From the NCBI GenBank assembly GCA_028282145.1, contig JANQIN010000019.1, positions 1 through 35,092 on the forward strand: a DNA stretch of 35,092 nucleotides. The letters run 5' to 3'. The stretch comes from Thermodesulfobacteriota bacterium (GTDB lineage Bacteria > Desulfobacterota > Desulfuromonadia > Desulfuromonadales > Geopsychrobacteraceae). The notes under the pieces are model-generated. The model saw only the letters and a list, made by a program, of their open reading frames with translations. It ran no database searches and had not been told where the DNA came from. The first letter of the stretch is position 1. The number at the start of each line of letters is the position of its first letter. A program made the position numbers and the translations under genes. Positions 23,850-30,410 of the stretch are shown one piece after another.

Positions 23850-26672
23850 ATGGAGGAGAAGATGTCAAACAAGGGTAAAGGGAAGGATCAGGGCTTGACC
23901 GTTTCCCGTCGGAACCTACTCAAAGGGATGGGGGCTGTTGGAGCAGCCGTCGCTGTCAGTGGATGCTCCGCAAAATCTCAGAACACGGAGCAGGCACTCT
24001 TCGATAAAAGCCAGCAGCTCCCGACAGAACCCAAGATCAAGGGTCAGGTGGTTCCCGGAGCCACCCCACACAACTGCGGCGGCCGTTGCGTCAGCAACTA
24101 TTACGTCGAGGAAGGCGTTGTCAAACGGATCGTTACCGACGAGCGTGAAGACAAGGGACTGGACAAAGGAAACGACCCCCAGCGGCGCTCCTGTGTACGC
24201 TGCCGCTCCCGAAGAGAATGGTTTTATCGGGCCGACCGCCTGCAGTACCCCCTTAAACAGATGGGGAAACGTGGCGATATCAACGGATTTGTCCGTATCT
24301 CCTGGGAGCAGGCCTTTAAAGAGATCGCCGAAAAACTGGACCAGGCCTACGCCAAACATTCCCCCGAACAAGTCTTTGTCGCTTACTCCTCCGGTGACGT
24401 TACAAACTGGTCCCGTAACAGCGCCAAACACCTGTTGAACACGGCTTTTCAGGGGTTTGCGGGTTACCGTGACGATTACAGCTGGGCCGCTATCGACCAC
24501 ATGGCCTCTTTTATGGAAGGTGCCGGCTATACCCCCAAGGCCAACTACCGCGACGATGCGGTCAACGCCGATGAGATTATCCTCTGGTCCAATAACACCC
24601 TCGAGAATATCTGGGGGACCCAGAACGGCTGGCTGATCACCCAGATTCGGGAAAAAGGAATCCCTGTCACCTGTATCGACGGCCGTGTTTCGATGACGGC
24701 AGACACCGTCGCCGATACCCTTATCGCTCTCACTCCCGGAACCGATGCGGCGCTGGTCGCCGGCATGATGCACCACCTTCTGACCCACCGTCTGAACGAC
24801 CTGGACATTGACTTTATCAAGGCTCATGTCCACGGCTTCTTCGATGATCCCAAGGCGACCTCCTACCATGCGGATGTGAAAAACTACGGTGTGCCCAACG
24901 GTGCTTCCTTGAGTGCCTTTATTCTGGGAGACGACGATGCCCTCGTACAAGCCGGTCTGAACGGCGCAGCCTCCATCTACCCCGACACTATCGGTTACAA
25001 CGTCACCAGGGAAGACGTCCTGTTCGGCAAGCGTGCACCGATCTACGGTCAGCAGGCCAAAACCCCCGAATGGGCATCTCAGATCACCGGTGTTTCTGCC
25101 AAGCAGATCTGTAAACTGGCCGACACGTACCTCGACAAGAAGGTCACCACGTGGATGGGTACCGGTCTGCAGCGGAATACGGAAGCCGAACAGGGTATCT
25201 GGTACAGCCGCATCCTATCGACCATGACCAAAAACTTCGGTCAGCCCGGTGCGAGCTGGGGGATGCCCAACTGGGCTTATGTCAAAGCCCCCGGCATGGG
25301 TCTGAAAACCGCCGACCTTAACATATCGGTCTACGATTATAGTCAGCTGTCGGTCCCCAAGACCTATCTGAAAAACAGCACCGATAAGGACCTGCCGGCC
25401 TTTATGTGGCTCGACAATGTGGAAAACGGTGTTGGTAAATCTCGCTGGAACGACGGCCAGATTGCCCGGATGAAACCGTTCAAGGCGATCGTCAACTTCG
25501 GCGGCAATACCCTGCTGAACCAGAACGGCGACGTCAACCTGGCGAAAAAGATCATCTCGGACCGCAGTAAAGTGGAATTGATCGTCACCTGCGATCACTT
25601 CATGACCACCTCGGCCCAATTCTCCGACTATGTATTGCCCGGCGCCATGGCGATGGAAAAACCGGCTGCCACTACCGGTTGGTTTGGCCATGAAGTTGTG
25701 GGGGTTAACAAGGTGATGGATCCTCCAGGCGAGGCCATGGCCGAATACGATATTTGCGCCGGAATCGCTGCCGCCAAAGGCAAGAAGGAGGCCTTCACTC
25801 AAGGCGAAACCATGGAGAGTCGACTCGCCAAAGGCTGGAAGAAACTTCAAGACGACGGCTATTACGATATCTCCTGGGAAGAGTTCAAGAAAGAAGGGCT
25901 GTGGAAGGCACCCAAACCCAAGGACATGATCGCCTACGGGGAGTTTTTTGCCGATCCGACCAAGAATCCGCTGCCGACCCCCTCAGGCAAGATCGAAGCC
26001 TTCAGCCGTCTCCTGATGGAGGACTATCAGGGCCGCTACCACAACAATATCGACACCGCTGAAAAGCTGATCGACGGTCAGCTTCCGGGACCGGGTAACA
26101 GTCGTGACATCGATGCAGCACGCTTCGTTTACCCGATTCCGATGTATATTCCCCTGGTGGAGGGCCGCCACGCCAAAGACAGCGCCCTGCCCCACCCTGA
26201 CCTTACCGATGCCGACAACAAAGGGTACCGCTTTACCCTTCACACCTGGCATCGCATGCAGCGCTCTCATTCAACGCTCAATAAGGTTGCTTACCTCAAC
26301 GAACTCTACAAGCAGGACAGCGAGGGAAAACCGGCGTTTGTCGATCCCAAATCCAAATCGCTTGCTGTCTGGGCTGAGAACGTTCTGGAACCGGTCTTCC
26401 TGAATGCAGACCACGCAAAAGCCCTTGGCCTGTCGACAGGCGACAAAGTGAAGGTATTTAACGACCGCGGAGCGATCTACGCTTCAGTCAATTTCACCCA
26501 ACTTGTCCCTGAAGGATTTATTTACATCGGACAGGGCAGTTGGCATCAGGCGGATAAGGATGGAGTCGATATCGGGGGGAACGCCAATACACTGACCAGC
26601 CTGCGTCCGTCCCGTATCGCAAAGATGATGACACTGGCCAACGACTGCCGTGTCGGCATTGTCAAAGCCTAG
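23850..26672 (+). CDS. DmsA-like Tat-exported molybdopterin oxidoreductase
   Basis: Catalytic subunit of the DMSO-reductase family (bis-molybdopterin guanine dinucleotide), 940 residues, longer than DmsA (about 815). A Tat motif SRRNLLKG lies at residues 19-26, and a lipobox-like VSGC ends at Cys39, so it may be a lipoprotein. The [4Fe-4S] segment has Cys76, Cys80 and Cys115, with Thr72 where E. coli DmsA has its first cysteine and an extra Cys118. DDYSWAAI aligns with the DmsA Ser-ligand region. KTPEWASQITGV is identical to a DmsA block. The C-terminal cofactor-cap domain ends in GNANTLTSLRPS. ATG 23862 (GGAGGAG upstream) is an alternative start. Substrate could be DMSO or another S-/N-oxide; unproven. 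Confidence 0.9.
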   Translation: MEEKMSNKGKGKDQGLTVSRRNLLKGMGAVGAAVAVSGCSAKSQNTEQALFDKSQQLPTEPKIKGQVVPGATPHNCGGRCVSNYYVEEGVVKRIVTDEREDKGLDKGNDPQRRSCVRCRSRREWFYRADRLQYPLKQMGKRGDINGFVRISWEQAFKEIAEKLDQAYAKHSPEQVFVAYSSGDVTNWSRNSAKHLLNTAFQGFAGYRDDYSWAAIDHMASFMEGAGYTPKANYRDDAVNADEIILWSNNTLENIWGTQNGWLITQIREKGIPVTCIDGRVSMTADTVADTLIALTPGTDAALVAGMMHHLLTHRLNDLDIDFIKAHVHGFFDDPKATSYHADVKNYGVPNGASLSAFILGDDDALVQAGLNGAASIYPDTIGYNVTREDVLFGKRAPIYGQQAKTPEWASQITGVSAKQICKLADTYLDKKVTTWMGTGLQRNTEAEQGIWYSRILSTMTKNFGQPGASWGMPNWAYVKAPGMGLKTADLNISVYDYSQLSVPKTYLKNSTDKDLPAFMWLDNVENGVGKSRWNDGQIARMKPFKAIVNFGGNTLLNQNGDVNLAKKIISDRSKVELIVTCDHFMTTSAQFSDYVLPGAMAMEKPAATTGWFGHEVVGVNKVMDPPGEAMAEYDICAGIAAAKGKKEAFTQGETMESRLAKGWKKLQDDGYYDISWEEFKKEGLWKAPKPKDMIAYGEFFADPTKNPLPTPSGKIEAFSRLLMEDYQGRYHNNIDTAEKLIDGQLPGPGNSRDIDAARFVYPIPMYIPLVEGRHAKDSALPHPDLTDADNKGYRFTLHTWHRMQRSHSTLNKVAYLNELYKQDSEGKPAFVDPKSKSLAVWAENVLEPVFLNADHAKALGLSTGDKVKVFNDRGAIYASVNFTQLVPEGFIYIGQGSWHQADKDGVDIGGNANTLTSLRPSRIAKMMTLANDCRVGIVKA

Positions 26673-26681
26673 GAGGTCAGC

Positions 26682-27290
26682 ATGACACAACAATACGGAT
26701 TCTACTACGATCAATCCCGCTGTTCGGGGTGCAAAACCTGCGTCGTTGCCTGTAAGGATTGGAACGACGTCAAACCCGGCCCGGCCAACTGGCGACGTGT
26801 GACAATCGTTGAGCAAGGAACCTTCCCCGAAGCCCGGGGCTATAACCTTTCCCTTGGCTGCAACCATTGCGAAAAACCGGCCTGTATGACGATCTGTCCG
26901 GTGAACGCGATCTCGAAGCGTACCGAGGACGGCGTGGTGCTTGTGGACCGTAACGTCTGCATCGCCTGCCAGCAGTGTGGCGACGCCTGCCCCTTCGGAG
27001 CGCCCCAGTACGGGGACGACCAAAGTGAACCGGTGAAGCAAAAGGCCTGGAACGAAGATCATCCGATGCAGAAATGCACCAGTTGTTGGGATCGCAGAGC
27101 CGTTGGGAAAGATCCGGCCTGTGTCGCAGGCTGCATGCAGCGCGCTCTCGATTTCGGTCCCTTGCATGCCATGGAAGCCAAACACCCCAAATCGAAGTTG
27201 ACGGTCGTGGGGCTGCCTTCCGATCGACGGTCCAGAGACGGTGAAGCGATTACCCCGACAAATCCGTCGATTCGTTTCAAAAAGAAGTAA
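26682..27290 (+). CDS. DmsB-like four-cluster ferredoxin subunit
   Basis: Electron-transfer subunit of the upstream reductase, 202 residues, the usual DmsB size. Four cysteine groups for [4Fe-4S] clusters are visible: CSGCKTCVVACKDWN, CNHCEKPACMTICP, CIACQQCGDACPFGAP and CTSCWDRR...CVAGC. AGGAGG overlaps the stop of the preceding gene and lies 5 bases before ATG 26682. In standard DmsABC a DmsC membrane anchor follows. Here an 11-bp hairpin and a radical SAM gene follow instead, so the quinol link is missing from the locus. No Tat signal, as expected for co-export with the catalytic subunit. Confidence 0.93.
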   Translation: MTQQYGFYYDQSRCSGCKTCVVACKDWNDVKPGPANWRRVTIVEQGTFPEARGYNLSLGCNHCEKPACMTICPVNAISKRTEDGVVLVDRNVCIACQQCGDACPFGAPQYGDDQSEPVKQKAWNEDHPMQKCTSCWDRRAVGKDPACVAGCMQRALDFGPLHAMEAKHPKSKLTVVGLPSDRRSRDGEAITPTNPSIRFKKK

Positions 27291-27297
27291 TGTTGTA

Positions 27298-27324
27298 CCG
27301 GTGGAGGGGGAAACCCTCCACCGG
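27298..27324 (+). repeat. Intercistronic hairpin inside the molybdoenzyme operon
   Basis: A perfect 11-bp stem (CCGGTGGAGGG at 27298-27308 with CCCTCCACCGG at 27314-27324) and a GGAAA loop, without a T-tract. It lies 8 bases after the DmsB-like gene, which suggests an mRNA processing or stability element or a partial terminator. Confidence 0.7.
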
Positions 27325-27343
27325 CTTCTCAGAGGAGGCCACT

Positions 27344-28675
27344 ATGGCCGGTTGGGTCCATACCGAACTTGACGCGATTCGAGATCCGGGATTTCGAACC
27401 TATGCAGAACCGTATTTCCGTAAAGAGAAGCGTCTTTTCGATGCCCTGAACGCTGAAGGGTTGAGCATCGGACCGGACAGAACACAAGAAACCACAGCCC
27501 TCTTTCAAAGCCTTCCGGCAAAGGTCATCCGCCGATGCAACGATGGCCGCAGTTTTCACCTCAATGAGCGCTCTCCCGCCTGCCTCCATTGCCAGACCGC
27601 ACAGGGTGCGACCACCTTCATTCTGACACTTGCATGCAACCGGGACTGTTTCTTCTGTACCAACAGGAATCAGCATAACTACGCCGAACTCAGTCAACAC
27701 CTCAACAATGTTACAGAGGCTTTTAACCACTTTCTGGCCGCTGAAGGGCGGGTTCGCTCTGTCGCCCTCACCGGGGGAGAACCTCTTCTTTTCCCCGAAA
27801 ATTGCACCGAGTTCTTTCGTCACGTCAGACAGGTTTCTCCCAGGACCCATACCCGGCTTTACACCAACGGTGACCTGATGACCGAAGAGGTCCTCACCCC
27901 GCTCAAACCGGTGCTGGATGAAATAAGGATAGGGATCAAGGCCGAAGAAAACGGCTCCTTCAACCTTTCCCGGATTGCTCGAACCTTGTCCCTTGCCAAA
28001 CGCTTTATTCCCCAGGTAACGGTGGAGATGCCCGTTCTACCTGACAGTTTCAACACCATGAAACCCTTACTGGACCTGCTGAACCAGGCGCAGATCTTCA
28101 GTGTCAATCTGCTCGAATATCTGTTCCCCTGGCAAAAGGCTGCCGACTACGCTGCCAGAGGGTTCAAGGTCAAACACCGTCCCTACAGGATCCTCTACAA
28201 CTACACCTATGCCGGAGGGGTTCCTGTGGACGGCAGTGAGCTGGAAGCGCTCCGTTGTGTCCGTTATGCCTATGAGAACGATTTCTCCATCGGCGTCCAC
28301 TATTGCAGTCTTGAGAACAAACTCACGTCGCAGATTTTCCAGCAGAATCGACATCTCCCTGCAGGACCGACCGAGATTCAATCGTTAAAGGACTACTTTT
28401 TTAAGTCGATCAAACTGTTCGGAGCCGACGGTCGTAAAGCCTACGCCAGAATGCTTGACGAGGGGTCGGGGCGTTTTCAATGGAATGAAACCGACCAGGT
28501 GTTGGAACTCCATCCCGAAGAGCTTCTTCACCTGGTTGACGCCGATCTGACGGAAGCCGCTGTCACCTACGCTGTGGTGGAACAGGACGGCTGCCAGAAG
28601 CTGGTACGTGAGGTTCACCTGGAACATTTCGATCTACAGAACCGCCATCCGAAGGAAATTTTGGAGTCGTTATGA
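27344..28675 (+). CDS. Radical SAM enzyme of the molybdoenzyme cluster
   Basis: A 443-residue cytoplasmic protein with the radical SAM motif CNRDCFFC (Cys98, Cys102, Cys105) and SAM-binding TGGEP (123-127). An additional CLHC pair (Cys80, Cys83) precedes it. A C-terminal block with VHYCSLENK follows. It resembles pyruvate-formate-lyase-activase-related uncharacterised radical SAM proteins (COG2108-like, from memory). ATG 27344 is chosen because AGGAGG lies 7 bases upstream; a start at 27290 would translate through the hairpin. It overlaps torD-like by four bases. A modification of a subunit, of a cofactor or of a substrate-linked metabolite is possible; no function is established. Confidence 0.85.
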   Translation: MAGWVHTELDAIRDPGFRTYAEPYFRKEKRLFDALNAEGLSIGPDRTQETTALFQSLPAKVIRRCNDGRSFHLNERSPACLHCQTAQGATTFILTLACNRDCFFCTNRNQHNYAELSQHLNNVTEAFNHFLAAEGRVRSVALTGGEPLLFPENCTEFFRHVRQVSPRTHTRLYTNGDLMTEEVLTPLKPVLDEIRIGIKAEENGSFNLSRIARTLSLAKRFIPQVTVEMPVLPDSFNTMKPLLDLLNQAQIFSVNLLEYLFPWQKAADYAARGFKVKHRPYRILYNYTYAGGVPVDGSELEALRCVRYAYENDFSIGVHYCSLENKLTSQIFQQNRHLPAGPTEIQSLKDYFFKSIKLFGADGRKAYARMLDEGSGRFQWNETDQVLELHPEELLHLVDADLTEAAVTYAVVEQDGCQKLVREVHLEHFDLQNRHPKEILESL

Positions 28676-29340
28676 CGGACCTACAGCAGCAAAACGACAT
28701 GCGAAAGACGCGACAAACCATTCTCAGATGGATGGCCGACCTTTTCGCCACCGCTCCGACGCGTCAACAACTGAAGGTCCTTCTGACTATCTTAAATCCG
28801 CTGGCGAATGCCATGGCTGAAGAGATCCCGCAACTACGGGCAGGTTGCGAATTGCTGGAAAAGGCCCTGATCCCTTTGCAAACCCTCTCCGAACCGGAAG
28901 CCGATCTGAACTTGAATCGTGAATATACCCGCCTCTTCTGTCTCAGCCGTCATGTCGTGGGAACAACGGCGTCTGTGATCCTTACCCCCCAGAGACTCAA
29001 CAAAAGAGAGCCCTGGTTTGAGGTTCGTCGGTTCTACCGCAAACACGGTTGGGAGCCAAGAGCAAAGACCCCTGTTCTGGAGGACAGTCTCAGTATGGAA
29101 CTCACCTTCTTCGCCCTGCTCATAGATTCGGAGGAAGAGTCCCTTTTGGAGTTACCGGAACCATCCAAGGTTCCGTTGCAGTTTCTGACGGACCACCTCC
29201 TCAGCTGGGTTCCGGAGTTTGTACGTCAACTGAAGGAAGCAGCACCCGCTTCTTCGCCTTTCGTGGCTGCGGCGCTTCTTTTAGAGGGTTACCTGGAGGT
29301 GGAAAGAACCTTGCTCACTCTGTCACCGGAAGCGGCCTAG
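28672..29340 (+). CDS. TorD/DmsD-family maturation chaperone
   Basis: A 222-residue helical cytoplasmic chaperone. Proteins of this family bind Tat signal peptides and help insert the molybdenum cofactor before export. Landmarks are the EYTRLFCLSRHVVG block near residue 82 and a C-terminal-half pattern PVLEDSLSMELTFFALL that matches the EP.DH...EL.FM..L motif of TorD proteins (here ED.L..EL). It starts inside the radical SAM gene (4-base overlap) and serves one or both of the flanking molybdoenzymes. There is only one such chaperone for two reductases. Confidence 0.85.
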   Translation: MTDLQQQNDMRKTRQTILRWMADLFATAPTRQQLKVLLTILNPLANAMAEEIPQLRAGCELLEKALIPLQTLSEPEADLNLNREYTRLFCLSRHVVGTTASVILTPQRLNKREPWFEVRRFYRKHGWEPRAKTPVLEDSLSMELTFFALLIDSEEESLLELPEPSKVPLQFLTDHLLSWVPEFVRQLKEAAPASSPFVAAALLLEGYLEVERTLLTLSPEAA

Positions 29341-29350
29341 GAGTCGCGTT

Positions 29351-30391
29351 TTGTTCTCTCTGTCCTTTCAAAGTTTTGCTCGCGCCCTGACCCCGGTACC
29401 TCGGTGTAACAACCAAGGGTGTATCCAGCTTTTCCACAAAAACGCCGATTGTCGACGCTGTGTGCAAGCCTGCCCCAGCGGTGCCATAAAGGTCGGTCGC
29501 CCGGGCACCCGTATCTTTCTCGACACCGAACGTTGTCGGGGATGCGAACGCTGCATTGCAGCATGTCCCCTGGGGAACTTTCAGCCTTCGGGTCCCGCCC
29601 CTGGGGCACGTCTTGCGACCTGGCTGGATCGTTCTTCGAACGGCAGGCTAACCTGTGGCTGTCTTCAGGCCGCTGGACGGTGCGTTGCTTCGATCCGTTG
29701 TCACGGTGGGCATTCCGTTGAAAATATCCTTACCCTGACTGCTGAGGGTGTTCGCTACTTCGATTTGAGGAAAGGCGACTGTGCCAACTGTCCGTTCGGG
29801 AACGGAGCACAGTTCCTGGAACAGACATTGATCGGGGCCAATCACCTTCTCAGATCCTTGTCCATCGACAGTATCGAGGTTCGGGAGATGAGCGATGGTC
29901 TCAGCCTCCTCCTGCCTGCCCCATCTCATGCACGACCCGGCAACGCCAAGGTGTCTCATCACGCAGTATCGAGACGGGCTCTTTTTTCCTCCCTGGGACG
30001 TTCTTTTGGCAAAATGGCGGCTTCGACGCTTCCGGGTCAGGAAACGGATCTGTTCCGAACAAAACTTTCCAATCCCGTACCGCGGGCAGGGCTTTATTCT
30101 GCCTTGATGCGATTGGGAGCCACCGATAACGAGATTCGGCCTGCCCTGTTTCCAAGACAGAGTCTCAAGAAGGACCGGTGCAAAGGGTGTCGACTCTGCC
30201 AGAAGTTATGCCGGACAAAGGCATTGGGGTCTTCCAACAGCCTTAAAGAAAGAGTTCATTCCCCCGGTGCCTGTGTCGGATGTCGTCTTTGCGAAACGGG
30301 ATGTCCCCGGCAGGCGATCCGAATCCACGACCCAATGACCAGACGCGGCTACCTTTCCGATTCAACCTGTGGTAAGAAGAACACAGGCTGA
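29351..30391 (+). CDS. Multi-cluster [4Fe-4S] ferredoxin-like protein
   Basis: A 346-residue cysteine-rich protein with a TTG start, set by AGGAG overlapping the torD-like stop 7 bases upstream. The N-terminal part has CRRCVQACP (Cys34, 37, 41; the fourth ligand may be Cys19 or Cys24) and CRGCERCIAACP (Cys62, 65, 68, 72). The middle has a different cysteine set (CGC at 102-104, Cys111, Cys117, then DCANCPFG with Cys144 and Cys147). The C-terminal part has two more classical sites (Cys277-287 and Cys308-318). No signal peptide or membrane segment, so it is probably cytoplasmic or membrane-associated. It may feed electrons to one of the reductases or to the radical SAM enzyme. Confidence 0.85.
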   Translation: MFSLSFQSFARALTPVPRCNNQGCIQLFHKNADCRRCVQACPSGAIKVGRPGTRIFLDTERCRGCERCIAACPLGNFQPSGPAPGARLATWLDRSSNGRLTCGCLQAAGRCVASIRCHGGHSVENILTLTAEGVRYFDLRKGDCANCPFGNGAQFLEQTLIGANHLLRSLSIDSIEVREMSDGLSLLLPAPSHARPGNAKVSHHAVSRRALFSSLGRSFGKMAASTLPGQETDLFRTKLSNPVPRAGLYSALMRLGATDNEIRPALFPRQSLKKDRCKGCRLCQKLCRTKALGSSNSLKERVHSPGACVGCRLCETGCPRQAIRIHDPMTRRGYLSDSTCGKKNTG

Positions 30392-30410
30392 ATTCGGCCA
30401 AGGGTGAATT

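Noticed and set aside
23916-24950. 344-codon open frame on the minus strand over the DmsA-like gene
   Set aside because: The plus-strand frame has clear molybdoenzyme motifs throughout; the antisense frame has no family features.
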